A stretch of 64,000 nt of DNA from Escallonia rubra (lineage: Eukaryota > Streptophyta > Magnoliopsida > Escalloniales > Escalloniaceae): positions 85,827 through 149,826 of the forward strand of contig JAVXUO010001893.1 in assembly GCA_033065855.1 (NCBI GenBank), given 5' to 3'. How positions within the stretch are numbered: position 1 is the stretch's first letter; every line of letters begins with the position of its first letter. Under the pieces are notes generated by a model, which made no database searches, was not told the origin of the DNA, and worked only from the letters and a program-made list of their open reading frames with translations. This document shows, in pieces, positions 21,150-35,287 of this stretch. The translations under genes and the position numbers were made by a program.

Positions 21150-23420
21150 AACTGGGAGAAGGAGACACAAAAATGAGATTTCATCCGAAATGTTGGATCA
21201 GATAAGGAGACCCTATCTCTCCTTTTATCTTCATCACCTGCTCTGAAGTCCTATCTGCAGAGCTCACCAAAGCAAACCAGCTCAAAGGTATTTGTGGAAT
21301 CAAGACTAGTATTTCGACGCCGCCAATCAATCACCTGATTTTCGCGGATGACACTTTTCTCTTCTTCCAGATCAATTTTCTCTACTGTGAGACTATCAAG
21401 TTGTTCAGGATCAATATTGTATTATCTCTAGATAGATCATCAACTTCAAAAAATTATCCCTATTCTGTAGCCCCAACACGCTTCCCCATATATAGGAAAG
21501 TTGCGTTGGCATCAAGTTTGAAGCAAAATTCAGCATTAATCAAGGAACCTCCCTGGATATGGTAATTGACAGGAAAAATCTTTTTCCAAAGTCTTATACA
21601 GAAGGTCCAATCTAGGTGTGTGGGTTGGAGAGGACATCTCCCTAACAAAGCAGGCCGTGCAACTCTTGTTTCTTCTGTCCTCTCTAGCCTGCTAGTCTAT
21701 CACATGCAATTTTTTTTTTTTTTTTTTCATGTCTGTAAAAAATAAAATTTATTTTTTGCTCCTTTTTTTGGTCTAGTGTCCTTCACAAAAAAAAAAATTA
21801 ATAAAAATCTCCACCTTGTGAATTGGAACACTTTTTGTGGGCCAAAACTTAAAGGAGGCTTAGGCTTTAGAGATTCTAAGCTCTTCAACCTGGCTCTCCT
21901 AGCTAAATCTAGCTAAAACATCTCACTTAGCTTGATTCTCTGCTAGCTAAAGTCTTTCTTACTAAGTACGACAAGCGACAAAAGTTCTTTCATGCTACTA
22001 AACACAGCTCCTCTTCCTAGCAGGATTTGACCTAATTATCGCTTTCTTAGTAAGAGAATCACATCTCACATATTCTCCTCATAAGTTTGGCAGCGGATCA
22101 CGAAATCTTGGTAATCTCTCACAGCAGAACTCCTTAATCTACTATTAGCAGCTAAAGGTTGTTGTATCCTCCCTTATGAGATAGCATAAGCTAGCATAGA
22201 ACAGTAAGAATAAAACAAAGGACTGCAATCTGGGTTTGAAACATTAGAAAGGATGGGAGCTCAACCTGCCATGATCCCGGGATCCGGACCTGAGGATTCT
22301 ATTTTCGCTTCGGTACTAGGCCTGGCTAGATGTTTGAATGAAAAAGAAAGGGTAGTCTCCTGGAAAGGAATTCAGTCAAATATTTCGGTTCTGCTTATGG
22401 GTCTTTGTTGGGATATAGGTAACGGGTCATAGGTTGACATCTTGAAAGATAACTGCATTCCTGACTTCTCTCCTCATCTCCTCCTACCTCTCAGAGTTAA
22501 CACCATTGAAAATCGACCTGTCTCGGACCTAAATATTGTCTCCTATTGATGGAATATAAAAGCCCTTCTTGAATTGTCCCCTCCTCACGTCATCACCAGA
22601 ATTAAGGGTATTCACATCTCCGTCTCAGGAGCATCAGACCTTACCCGGTAGAATCTTGAATGTTATGGAAATTACTCTGTTTCAACTGCTTACAACCTCT
22701 TGCACTCTGTAAATTCTACTCGCATAAATAAACCTCAAACCCCCTGTTTTGAAAAAACTTGGAAGGAGGTGTGAAACTTAGTTTACCTTCCAAATTTTCG
22801 TTCTTCATCTGGCCACTTCAACTAGATAGGCTCCCGAATAGGAACTATCTTACGAAGATTGGTGTTTCCCAGACTCACCTTTGCCCTCGTTATAATACTT
22901 TAGAAGAATCATCAGACCATATTTCTCTTTCTTGCTAGTCGACTACAACCATTTGGACCTCTATCAACCTTTTACTACTGGATACCATGAAATTTGTTGT
23001 GTTTAAAGAATGCCTTATAGCTTGTCTCTTTATCCCCAACTCCTCCCGCTTATCTCGGCTTCGTAATATAATACTTATAACCCTTTGGCTTTTCTGGATC
23101 AATCGCAATAAAGTGATCTTCAAAAATAAAGACTGGACTCCAAGTGAAATTCTTTCACTGCGAAGTTAAATTTGTTTGGAATATTGGAATACTTAAGACT
23201 TTCTCTTAGAAACAAGAATAAGTTTGCTAGAATCCAAGGCTACGATCGTCATTTCCTTTTCCGTCAATCTCCTGAATGCTCTTGCCCTAGATCCTTAACC
23301 TGTACAGCATTTTGAGGCCATCATTTTTCGAAATGCCTCTCATGAACTAGGACTCTTCCGGTAAACAACCACAGAATGGCTTCTCTCCAGTCTCAACATC
23401 TCACATATTACTCTATTAAA
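21150..23420 (+). pseudogene. L1-type LINE, segment B (RT and C-terminal part)
   Basis: GDPISPFIF is followed by HLIFADDTFLFF (catalytic FADD at 21341-21352), GRATLVSSVLSS near 21650, LKGGLGFRDSKLF near 21850 and WLFWINRNKV near 23090. This order (RT palm, thumb/connection, C-terminal region) is that of plant L1 ORF2. It is broken by in-frame stops, for example just before GDPIS at 21204, and by a T-rich insertion at 21709-21790. The FADD box is kept, but the frame as a whole is dead. No poly-A tail or target duplication was found. Confidence 0.8.
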
Positions 23421-23870
23421 CGATGATAATTCATTATTTCTCAGATGCTACATCGTAGTAGCGGGAACAATGTAACTACGAGATTGCTGAATGCTATCTG
23501 TTTTGGTTTAAAAGAATATCTCCAGATATGCTACAGTACTACAAACAGATCAGGAAAGCCAGAAACAAAAAAGAAAAGACTATACAATTGTGTCAAAAGG
23601 AGTGCTATGAACCTTTTGAGGTACTATTTTCCCATTATATTGGTTGACGGTTTTATTGGTCTACCTGATGTACATTATTGTTCATGCTCCCCTTCCCCTT
23701 GCTAAAACCTTAAACTTATTTCGATCTGGTTGTATAATTACTATGATGTATTTGGTTCCTCATGGAAAGTAGTCAAAGCTACTCTTGTAACCATTGGTAA
23801 CAAATTTTTACTCATAGATGAAAATTCTCCAGTTTAACCAAGAGAAATTGAAAAAAGAGGAAATTTTCAG
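23421..23870. other. No recognisable feature
   Basis: Short stretch between LINE segments B and C. It may be the decayed tail of segment B. Confidence 0.4.
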
Positions 23871-24992
23871 TGTGTTCAAGACAAGTGTGCTCACTGCCTA
23901 TGCGTCTTGTTGAATAAGGCTGGTAGGGATACGTTTATTCAGTCGGTGATCTCTTCGCTCCTAGTTCATTATATGTCTGTTTATAAATTTTCATTTTTAG
24001 TCTGGAATAAGTTATTCCAACTCCTTACTCGCTTTTGGTGGTTGGGAATCAAATCGTAAATCAATTTGTTGCGTAGCTTGGCTTACCTTGTGTCTCCCTT
24101 AAAAACGTAAGAGGCTTGGTTTTTCGTGATTTCTGACTTTTTAATTAATTGCTGTTAGTCAAAGAAGCTTGAAGAATTTGGACTAATCTGTAGAGCCTGT
24201 TGGCACAAGTGCTTCAAGGTCGTTACTTTTCAAAGCAAGCATTCCTTCCAGTCCCCAATCCTAGAATTGTTAATGGATATGGCGCGATATTTTAGTAGGA
24301 CATCATAATCTCAAACAGGGTCCAGAGTGGCAGATAGAGGATAGGAAACCAATATTTTGATGGATTGGTGTTTACCGAACTTGTCGCCTGATCATCTATA
24401 AGAGTTTTGTAATAGGGAGAATGCTTACTGGAATATCTTGGACTTGTTTATTTTGAGTACTTTTGATTTGACTCTCCATCTTAGCACCTTTCCACCTGTG
24501 ATAGAAATTTTAATATGAAACTTCTACCCATTGAGTTGGCTTGTGAGAGCTTCTGGTCTTATGCCAACGAAGGTGCATTTTCAGTAGCTGCTAACTATAA
24601 GTCTTCATATATCGTCCCCTGTATGTCTCCTGTCTTTGGAATACCTCTGGAAAATCCCTATCCCTGAGAAATTTAAATTGTTGATATGGAAATCTGTTCA
24701 TCAAAGATTGGCCCTTTCATCTAAGCTTATTAAAAAAAACATGCCTTGTTTTGGATTATTGTCCCCTCTATTTACAGCTTTCGAAAACATGTGAGCATCT
24801 CTTCATACAATGTTCTCGAATTGGAGAGATTTGGCATTATTAGCTCAGAAGGCAAAGATCTCCTAACTTCGATATCTCTTGGGCCTCGAGTTAGTTCTTG
24901 TAATGGTTGGTCAAGCCAATTCTTAGGAGCATTAGTGACATGTTGAGTATTGTATGTAGTAGGGATCATACTTGGTCTTACTCATTGATACC
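23871..24992 (+). pseudogene. L1-type LINE, segment C
   Basis: LNKAGRDTFIQSVISSLLVHY at about 23905-23970, a KRKRLGFS-type 'K..GGLGF' remnant near 24105, WKSVHQRLALSSKL near 24690 and CEHLFIQCSR near 24785 are the connection and Cys/His-containing C-terminal parts of L1 ORF2. Several stops and frameshifts occur. It is cut at 24992 by the LTR of GypsyA. It may be the continuation of segment A interrupted by segment B, but the intervening residues are missing. Confidence 0.75.
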
Positions 24993-26261
24993 TGTAGACA
25001 CCCTATTTTTTTAAGCATTTATAATTAAATAAATAATGGAATTTATTATGTATTAAAAGACATTGAGTTTGGTCTTGGTAATGTATTTTAATTAATTAAT
25101 TCAATTTAATTAATTTAGTCCAGTTAAATTGTGTTGTCCAGTTGAGTTAAGTTGTCCAATCTAGTCTATTACATGTCAGTCTTGTCCGAAGTTTAGATTC
25201 TTCTAGTTGGTATAATTAGTCTAGATGATTTGGCAAAATAATCTACGATTTATCCTTGATAAATAGATCAAATCAATTTATTTGTTGGTTAAGGAGTGAC
25301 TTATCCCAAATCTGGTACATCTCATTTGTGATTTTAAAGATAATTACCGAAACTAAGGTGAGATAATGCCTCAAAATTTGGAATTTTTTTTTTTAAATAA
25401 CAGGGTGAACCGGCCGGTTTTCAACCAAGCGGCCGGTTAGTTTACTTTTGTCAATATGCGATTTTATCGCTTATTCTGACTTATATGCAGACTCATATCA
25501 GATTCTGCGACCCTGAGCACTATAAAAAGAGGGTCCTAACCTCCATTTTTAAGTGTACGAAGGTCGTGGTCTATAAGCTTGTTGTCTTTAGAGCTTTTAT
25601 GTCATTTCTTTGTGAAGTGACATACATTCTCTCTTGAAAACCTTAGCCAACCAAACTACGCTAAAAATGTCTTTTTGTTCTTTGCGTCGTGGATACCACG
25701 AAGAATATTTAGTCGTCAAGGCAAGCTATATGCGAGGTAACTTTTACCAGTTTTTCCTAGGGTAGAAATCATATAGATTGTTTCTCATTCCCCATAGTCA
25801 CATTTTATTTTCAAAACAACAAAAGAAGTTTTTTTTATCATTTCTTTATCAAAGTCTAGGCTCGAATGTAGGTTACTTCCCGTAGGACCGGTGATTTTGA
25901 TTCTGATTAGTCCGATCGGATACGTAAGCCACTCGACCTCGGATGTAGAATTCAAGCAAAAAATAATAAAAATTAGCTTAGGGTGAGTCATGTTGTATTT
26001 TGCATGCCACGTGTTCTTTAGGCAAAAAATTCATAAAAAACGAAGTAGAGATCAAAGGACGTGGTGGGTGCCTAACACCTTTCCGTTGCGTAACTTAGTC
26101 CCCGGACCGGTCGTCTCTTGTTATCGATAGACTTGTCTTGTTTTGGATACAATAGAGTATTTCTAGGGTTTTTATTTTTTCCCCCTATTTTTCCTTAATT
26201 AAATAATATGGAGACTCCAAATAAAATCCTCAAGGGGATTTTTTCGAGGTGGTTCGTCACA
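24993..26261 (+). repeat. 5' LTR of GypsyA
   Basis: 1269 bp from TGTAGACACCC to CGTCACA. TATAAAAAGAGG lies at 25521-25532 and 'gaccgg..ggccggtt' motifs at 25410-25440. The five bases before it are ATACC; the matching right-hand duplication was not found. Confidence 0.8.
25521..25532 (+). promoter_or_regulatory. TATA box of the GypsyA LTR
   Basis: TATAAAAAGAGG, about 470 bp after the LTR start (24993) and about 730 bp before its end. Confidence 0.7.
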
Positions 26262-26262
26262 T

Positions 26263-26281
26263 TAACGACTCCGTTGGGGAC
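26263..26281 (+). other. GypsyA primer-binding site
   Basis: TAACGACTCCGTTGGGGAC one base after the LTR end is a mutated form of TGGCGACTCCGCTGGGGA, the site of Tat/Ogre elements. Confidence 0.7.
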
Positions 26282-27689
26282 TAAAATACTAAGAGAACTA
26301 GATTCGAAAAGTTTTTCTTGATTTTTTGGCCTTGTTGTAAATTTTTGTATTTCGTAGTATGTACATTATGACGTAACTGTGGTACTTGTACTTTCATTTC
26401 CATACCTCTTACATGTGCACGTCTCATCCCGACACACATATTCGAGAGCGACAGTTGAGGCCCTTGGTCCTCCTGAGCTTAAAGTGATCTCTAGATTGAG
26501 CTCTCAACTCCACGTGACTCAGCTTGTACTAAAAATTCCTTTTGGTCTCTTGGTATATTAAATGACTTGTATACATATAGGTGATTGCCTATTATTAACT
26601 TCCCGGTCACGGGCAGGAGGTGTATGGTACAGTCGAGCCAACGGGGTGACCTCTGTGCTGGTGTTATAAGGAGAAAAACTCACATGTAGACCATTCAGTG
26701 CTCTGTCCTTTATTATGAAATACGTACCCGTATTGCCCTATGGCATGTTAGTAGGGCAACCACCAACATTATGTAAGCTAAACTAGTAATTTTGCAAAAA
26801 AAAAGGGAGACCTAACTAACCGCCCGATTTTTCGTGCTCCAACGGACAGTTAACCGGTATGTGCATTTACTTCAAAATTTTGAAACTGGCTAGTTCGTAG
26901 CCTAATGGGGCCGTTAGGATGACTGGACGGTTAGTCAGCACCTTATCCTCCAGAAAACCTCTAGAAAAATTCTAAAAAATCAACCATTAACCAACTGGCT
27001 AGTTACTCACCAGTATGACCGGACGTTTAGTCATAAACTTCATCCTTAAAAATTTTCCCATAAAATTTTCCAGGAAAAAAAAAACTAGCCACACTGATCA
27101 ACCGGCCAGCTACCCATCCGAATAACAAGACGATTAGTCGGCCATCCTATCATAAAATTTGGAAGCACCCCCAAAACCAGAAAAATACCATTCACCCCCT
27201 ATTAGGGTATGAGCCAGCCAACTCAATCTATATGGAATGTATTATTAAAGTTTTGACAACTTTTCCTATAAGTTAAGGCTAAGCGTGATTGGTATCAAAA
27301 TTCATCCGAAAAATCTCACGAACTCCAACGGCTGAAGAATTCCCACAGATATCTGATTTGGACCGTATCATCAGTGAACTTCAAAGGGATCTTCATAATG
27401 GTTTTACTACCCTAATCGAGCAATAATCCTGAACCGGTGATGAATTGGATAACCTCAAGAGGAGAGGTACGAAGTAACTAGAAAAAGAGGGAAATAAATA
27501 TGATAAGAAGAAAGTTACGGAGTATGATTGGATGTATGAGTTCGAGGAAAAAGAAACAACCTCCTACAGTACCGGAATGGATGGATATGTTAGGGGCACT
27601 ATAGTCTCTGATTGCTAGGATGAGAAGAGCCGAGGACCCTACACCTCAGTACCCTAACTATGAATCCCGAGGATAGACTATCTCTTAAG

Positions 27690-28260
27690 TTCAAGATACT
27701 AGAGATGGATAAGTTTAACGGGACCAGGGATCCCAAAATCCATGTTAAGATATACATGCAGCATTAGCTCCTTACAGAATGAATCAGAATTGGTTGATAC
27801 AATTCTTCCACCGTACCATCATTGGAGCCACTTCGCGATGGTTACTTACTTTGGATGAAGCCTGAGTCCGGACTTGGGAAGATGTTGCGAGGGAGTTTGT
27901 GAAGCGGTATCAGTACAATGCGGACCTAGATATCACCCAGGGAGATTTGGAAACCACAAAGCAAGAGCCAAAGGATTCAGTTTGAGTTTTCATCATGAGG
28001 TGAAGGAATAAAGTAGCTTAATTGGTGAACCGTCCAAGTTACCATGTACCCCCACGCTAGCGATGATAGAAGGATATGACCTGAACACCTTTTATGATTA
28101 CGATCAAAGAAAGGGTCACTCCATAAAGAGATGTATCACCCTCCGACATGCCATACAAGCCCTCATCGACAAAGGCGAAGTTTCCTCTCTGGTTAAGCCG
28201 AATGTCCGTAGAGAACCTTTCCTCCTTATACAATTAACTGCATTGATGACAGACAGTCAG
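27690..28260 (+). pseudogene. GypsyA gag remnant
   Basis: Scattered over frames are KFNGTRDPK at about 27715, WLLTLDEA near 27842, WEDVAREFVKRYQYNADLD near 27878 and DLETTKQEPKDS near 27945. These are the core of a gypsy gag (retrotrans_gag). A knuckle-like Cys/His segment (GHSIKRCITLRHAIQALIDKG) follows at about 28110-28175, where the first cysteine of the usual motif is lost. Gag packages element RNA into particles. Stops and shifts make it inactive. Confidence 0.75.
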
Positions 28261-28784
28261 TCATGGATCCGACTGTTCTTATTGTTCCTGCCAGCCAGCT
28301 AGCCAGTTAGGAAGTTCGTATCTGCTTATGATTCTCTGCCATAGTTTTGCTATATGAATACGTGGGAAGAGTTGATGGCAAAAGAGATCTTCACAGTTGA
28401 AGAAGAGTATGATGAAAAAATCGGGTTTATGTTCTGCCCTAGTGCCGAGGTATCGCACCTAACCTAATCAGGCCGAGTAAACTAGACCCTACCCCAACCA
28501 GCCACATCTGGCCTGTTATTCTCTCAACACCCCCAGATGATGAAGTTCTTAATTAGCTAAAAAAGACCCAAGCCAACATTTTAATATGGGGATTACTCTC
28601 AGCCGCATACTCTCATTGCCAAGCCCTTATCAAACTTCTCAGCAATGCCCAAATACCGATCCAGACCCAGCTAGAAAACCTATCCCAAGTGCTAGGGGAT
28701 ATACATTTCCAAGATGTCCTCACTTTTTTTTCTAGTTCGACTAGCCCAAATCAGGATCGAGCCACAATGACCCCCTCCATATCA

Positions 28785-29016
28785 CTATGCGAGCGCTTGA
28801 TAAGAGGGTAACATTAATCCTCATAGACGATGGTTTTTGTCCAGATGTCGACCCGGAGCCTAGATAACACTCAAAGGGAGGTGATTGGTACAGTGAAACT
28901 TCTAATGAATGTTGGTATTGCTAGCTTTGATGTCGAGTTTCAGGTATTGGATATATCCGTCGCCTTCAACCTTTTGTTGGGACGACCTTGAATACACTCG
29001 GTGGGTGCAATCCATT
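28785..29016 (+). pseudogene. GypsyA aspartic protease remnant
   Basis: LILIDDG at about 28815-28834 is the active-site D-x-G region, and FQVLDISVAFNLLLGRP at about 28942-28990 is the conserved C-terminal half of Tat-type proteases. A stop replaces the Trp after LLGRP. The reading ends about 29016, where the inserted element begins. Confidence 0.75.
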
Positions 29017-31226
29017 CTACATACAAGCCCCGTTGACCAGGGCCCAAAATCTAACTTTCCCCCGTTGGATATGGGTCACGACAATCAAGTAAAAAAAAAA
29101 GCCACCTTTTGGTTCATCGTAATTACAACCACTCATCAATTGATGGTCAAACCATCCTCACACCCCTTTCGATAGCTTTCAAGTTGCTCAATATTCACAA
29201 TAACGTCAAATACCTAAACATTTCATTTGTACCAAACATTTCAAATTTGAGTTCCATTACAATTTCTAAACAACATATCATTTACATGCTTGTCTGGTTT
29301 TAACGAGAAATAAACTACAAAAAGTTTTTTTGACAATTCAAGCCAAAGCAGTTAAACGTAATAAAAACAGTCAAAGCTGATAAATACCACCTTCTAACAG
29401 TAGATAAACATATACATTATATATAAAAACACTTGTTGAATCAAAGGATCACTTACACGACGCTGAAATATTTCCTCGATCCAAAATCTTGTGTGATAGT
29501 CAATTGTTACCGCTGACGAACAGAACCGTCGAAGCCATTCCTTTCATCTCCGTAACCCCCAACGTCACCATAACCCGAAGGGCATCATTGATGAGGATGC
29601 CGAGTTCTTGTTGGATATTCTCTCAAACAACACAAACGCCATATCTAACCGCCCATTACACAACCCATCCAAAATTGTTCCCAATTAATCATGTCCTTCT
29701 AAGGCATTTCATCACAGTTGCCAAGCCTCCCTTAATTCACCCGATTTTAATAACCCACCAAGCAACCTTACGCTAAATAGTACATAGTTAATCTCTAGAT
29801 ATTTCGATAACCATTCCCATTTTTCATATATTCTCATAACCTATACTCTTCCTTCCAAATGCACCCACATGCATAGGGTACACCTATACCATGTCCACCC
29901 ATTGTACACAACGGACACATTGTTCACACACACAAATACACATTATACGCACTACCATACCCAAATCACACTGCCATACACACACCACCACAGCTGCCCC
30001 AATCCAGCCACCGTAAGCACCATCATTAAACCACAACTACTAACTACAACAATATCGAACTCATACCACCGAACCCCTATTTCATAGTCAATACCACCAA
30101 AACAAAACACACTGGCTACTAGCTTTCACAACCAATCTACCACTACAGGTGCCACATTTCAACAACCCCACAACTAGTCCACCACTATTGTCTTTACGAT
30201 TCCACACCCAAAATCAACACCACACTCCACATTCCATATTATGCACACAAATACAGACACACACTGCATGCACACATTGTACACAATAAACATTCACTTG
30301 TATACAAACATGCACGCACACCCCCACTACACACACTCGTCCACCCACAAACACCCAACACACATAGCATCTGCACCACACAACACACACACACACACAC
30401 ATCCATCACGCACACACGACATCCCCATACACGTCCAACAACAACCACACCTACACACCTGCCTAAACTCACACACTGTACACACAACTGCACACATACA
30501 AACCAACTACAGTCACTGTAAGCGCCGCTGTTAAACCACCACTGCTGTCTGCTCACCGAACCAAAATCAAAACACCACCAAACCCCACTTCATAAACAAT
30601 TCCACAAAACCAATTCTACGCCATAGTTATGGCTCTCAGCGGCGATGACAATCGAACGGTCATCATGGTTGAACTCAGGATGTCCCTTTGACGGTGGGCA
30701 GTGCTTGGGTGGTTTGGTTGAGGACTCACGGTGGTGGCTTGAAGCGGTTGGCCACCATTATGCGACGACAGTCGAAAGGTGGCCATCTTTTGATGTCGAT
30801 CGGAGTTATGGTTGACCGGTGATGGGTACAGTGCTGTTTCATCAGGGTGCGCCACAGTGGTGGTGATTTCAGGTAGTTGGCATCAGTGGATTCAGGTATT
30901 GGGCAACAGCAGTGAGGGGCGGTGCCGTTTGTGGTGTCCGGTGTCGTTGGCCGCTCTTAGAGGCGTTGGGCAGTGAAGGTGGGATTTATTGGACGTGTCG
31001 GTGATGGAGGTTGACGGCACAGGGTCACGGCGGTGAAGGGTCGTAATACTGGGGTTCCACGCTGGCAATGTAGCCGAAAAAATGGGGGTGGTTGGCTAGA
31101 GGCAACGCTGGCGTTGCAGACTTATTAGGGCTGGCCGCTCTCTCCCTTGCTCCCTCTTTGTTCGTCTCTCTTTCCCCCTTTAAAATTTAACGCAGAGATT
31201 TTTCTTAACTTTTTTATCTTATTCTA

Positions 31227-31278
<52 letters not shown>

Positions 31279-31654
31279 CACACACACACATTTATATTTA
31301 TATTTCTCAATTGCCTCCAAACTCTTCTCATTTTTCTCCCTAAATCTCTCTTAGTCATTTCAAAATCCTGCATTTTTCTCCAGAGATCTCTCTCTGCCAT
31401 TTTAAAATAACCAAGATGAGAGATCAGATCTTTATATAATAAACCCTAATTAATTATAATTTCTCCAGAGTGATTGTCTAAGCTTTATTTATTTCTCTAT
31501 TGCACCCACTTTTTATCTATAGCTACCGATATTATAACTTGTTGCTGATAATATTTCTCAAGTCAAACGTCGCTAAGGACTCAAAAGAACATCGCTCATA
31601 GAAACTGTTGCTTGAGAAATAATAATCGGCTAACCCTAGGTTTGGGGTGTTACA
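29017..31654 (-). repeat. Truncated 3' LTR (sense) of element 3
   Basis: It aligns with 33113-36861. It keeps empty sites for the MULE (single TAAAATTTAA at 31190-31199) and the MITE (AT/CA microsatellite 31229-31291). CA-rich sequence at 29900-30480 yields spurious Thr/His frames. Confidence 0.85.
31229..31291. repeat. (TA)n(CA)n microsatellite in the LTR
   Basis: About 41 bp of TA followed by CA repeats. The matching position in the sister LTR holds the MITE at 36221. Confidence 0.95.
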
Positions 31655-32493
31655 ATATCTTCCCGTTAAGAAAAATTTTTCCTTGAAATTTGGTATTCAC
31701 TAGATTGCTGCTCTTAATCGTGTCTGATCGCATCCCCCGTCATAACACTTCACTTTTAACCCCATTTAATCCACCTCCAAAAAATACATCTAACTTTAAT
31801 GGTTTTAAATCAGAAGTTCCACCAAACTGTAAATGCTATCTCCACGTTTCTCCATTTATACCACTAGATGGTCGCTAAACCGTGAAGTCTCACAAGTGAA
31901 CAAATTTCTAGAGTGCTAAGCATATTAATCAAAATCAACCATAAGACCAATTTGAGATCAGGATATTACTTCCTCTCTCTGCTAATAGAAGATTGGCCCT
32001 AAATTGCATAAAGCTCAAAACCTCCAGGCACTAAATCTTGCTACGCAACTCAGAAACATAGCAACCAACATAATACCCGAGCAGTGTATAACCTCCGCAC
32101 CAAAAATTGTCTCCGACGAATACTAAACGTCATAATTCCTGTTCAAATCTTAATGCTAAGCTCGAACTTACTAGGTCATCACTTACGCTCTAATACTTAT
32201 AAAACTTCAAGAGATCACATAACCTTCCAAAAATCCCAAAGTCTCTACACTTTGATCCAGCTTCGGCAACTGAAAACAAATATCTCCAAGTCATCCTAAT
32301 CCAGCTTCACCCAAATCAAGTAACTCCTCCTAATGGTTTCTATAAACTTCGAAACATAAGTCAATGATCAATAGCAAGCTATAGAATCTTCACCAATAGA
32401 ATGTGGATTATCACTTAGAGTTCTATTACCTGATCATCAAAATCATTACTTAAACCCTAATATCCCAAGGCCGTAATGCTCTGATACCATTTC
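31655..32493 (-). other. Interior of element 3: primer site and purine tract, no genes
   Basis: On the minus strand TGGTATCAGAGC (complement of 32478-32489) lies 4 bp inside the 5' LTR. The purine-rich CTTAACGGGAAGATAT (complement of about 31655-31670) lies directly before the 3' LTR. Nothing coding lies between. Confidence 0.8.
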
Positions 32494-35287
32494 TGTCGCG
32501 ACCGGTCGCAGGCCCATTGGACTCCAACCAAGGGCTCTGCCAGGCCTTACTCGCTAAAACCAATATGAATTGCAGTGAAAATTAAAACCTTTCCAACTCC
32601 AAACAAAAATATACTATTTGAATGGCATTAAAATCCTTCTTACAAGAACACATATACTAGAACTCAACTCGTCTGAATACAGTGTTCGGAGCTCTACCCT
32701 AAGGTTTTGATTCGCACATTTATCGCCATCACCTTACCTTCAAGCCTGAAATGATAAGTAAGGAGTGAGTTTCTACGTGCTCAGTAAGTAACCAATGATT
32801 CAACTAGAGGATCATAGAATGTCAAAAAATAACTCACTTTATATTATAGAAACATTAGGAAATCTAAAATTATAGAGTAAGTAATCATGCGGTAAAACGA
32901 AATAGAGTACATGGAACAAAATGGAGGCATAAAATCATTAGCATAAAACCTCACGACAAACAGTTTAATCCCAACATTAGCTCAAACGATATGATGTGGT
33001 CAGTGTACAAGCCTCCCTGACTAGGGCGTGAAATCCCTTCTACACACGGGATAAATTATTCTGTGTACGCAAGGGCGAATCACAAGCAACAGTATTGTGC
33101 ATTAACGTATAAGTCCCGTTTACCAGGGCCCGAAATCCAACTTTCTACATTGAATATGGGGCACATCAATCGAATAAACAAAAATCATCTTTTGGTTCAT
33201 CGTAAACACAGTCACTCATCAAGTGATGGTCAAACCATCCTCACACCCCTTTCGATAGTTTTCAAGTTGTTCAATATTCACAATAAAGTCAAATACCAAA
33301 ACATCTCACTTGTACCAAACATTTCAAATCTGAGTTCCATTATAATTTCTAAACAAAATATCATTTACATGGTGGTCCGGTTTTTAACGAGATATAAACT
33401 ACTAAAAGCTTTTTGGCAAATCAAGTCAGAGCAGTTAAACGTAAATAAGATAGTCAAAGCTTATAAACACCACTTTTTAATAATAGATAAACATATACGT
33501 TATATATAGAAACACTAGCTGAATCAAAGGGTCACTTACATGATGCTGAAACATTTCCTCGATCCAAAATCATGTGCGATGGTCAGTTGTTACCGCTGAC
33601 GAATAGAACCGTCAAAGCCATTCCTTTCAACTCCTTAACCCCCAACATCACTAAAACCCGAAGGGCATCGTTAATGAGGATGCAAAGTTCCTATTGGATA
33701 TCCTCTCAAACAACTCAAATGCCATGTCTAACTACCCATTACATAACCCATCCAAAATTGTGCCCAATTCACCATGTCAGTCTGGGGCATTTTATCCCAG
33801 TTGCCAAGCCTCCCTTACTGCACCCGATTTTAATAACCCACCAAGCAACCTTACACTAAATAGTACTTTGTTAATCTCTAGAGCTCCCGCTAACCATTTC
33901 CTTTTTAGATATTCTCATAACCTATACACTTCCAAAATGTACACACATGCATAGGGTACACTTACACCGTGTACACCCACTGTACACAACGCGCAAATTC
34001 ATTGCACACAAATACACACTAGACGCACCACCGGACCCAAATCACACCGCCATATACACACAAACACGGCTGCCCCTGTCCAGCCACTGCAAACACCATC
34101 ATTAGACCACAACTGTTAACTACAACAATATCAAACTCGTACTACAGAACCCATTTCATAGTCAATACGACAAAAACCCAACAGACCGGCTGTTAGCTTC
34201 CACAACCAACCTACCACACAACTAGTCCACCACTATTGTCTTTACGATTCCACACCCAAAATCAACACCACACTCCACATTACGCACACAATCATATTGT
34301 ACCCTGTTACATAATATATATAGACGCACTCCGGATGCACACATTGTATACATTAAACGTTCACGTGCATACAAACATGCACGCCCACCCCCACTACACA
34401 CACTCGCCCACCCACAAACACCCAGCTCATACAATATTTGTACCACACACCCCCCACACACACACATCGATCACGCACCATCACGCACACACGACATCCC
34501 CATACACGTCCAACAACAACCACACCTACACACCTGCCTAAACTCACACACTGTACACACAATTGCACACTTATAACCCAACTACAATCAATGTAAGCAC
34601 CGCCATTAGACTACCACTGCTCAACAAACCAAAATCACAACACTACCAAACCCCGCTTCACAAAGAATTCCACAAAACATATTCTATACCATAGTCATGG
34701 ATCCCAGTGGCGACGATAATCGGACAGTTCTTGTGGTTGAACTCAGGATGTCCCTTTGACGGTGGGCAGTGCTTGGGTGGTTTGGTTGAGGACCCACGAT
34801 GGTGGCTTGTAGCGGTTGGTCGCCGGTGGTTGTGGCCGTTATGCGATGAAAATCAAACATTAGCTATCTTTTGATGTCGATCGGAGTTATGGTTGACCGG
34901 TGATGGGTATCATGCTGTTCTATCAGGGTACATCATATTGGTGGTGATTTCAGGTAGTTGGCATCAGTGGATTCAAGAATAAGGCAACAACAATGAAGGG
35001 CAGTGCTGGGCGGTACTGTTTGTAGTGTCCGGTGGTGTTAGCTACTCGCAGACGCATTAAGCGGTGGAGGTTAGATTTATTAGACGTGTCAGCGATGGAG
35101 GTTGATGGCACAGGGTACGACAGTGAAGGGTAGTAATACGAGGGTTCCATGCCAGCAACAGTAGTGTAGCCAAACAGATAGGGGTTGTTGGCCAGAGGCA
35201 GCGTTGGCGTTGCAGACTTATTTGGGCCAACGACTCTCTCCTCTATTCCTTTTTTGTTTCTTCTCTCTTTTCCCCTTTAAAATTTAA

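Noticed and set aside
30214..30556. Cys/Val- and His/Thr-rich frames
   Set aside because: Products of CA/GT-rich sequence within the LTR of element 3.
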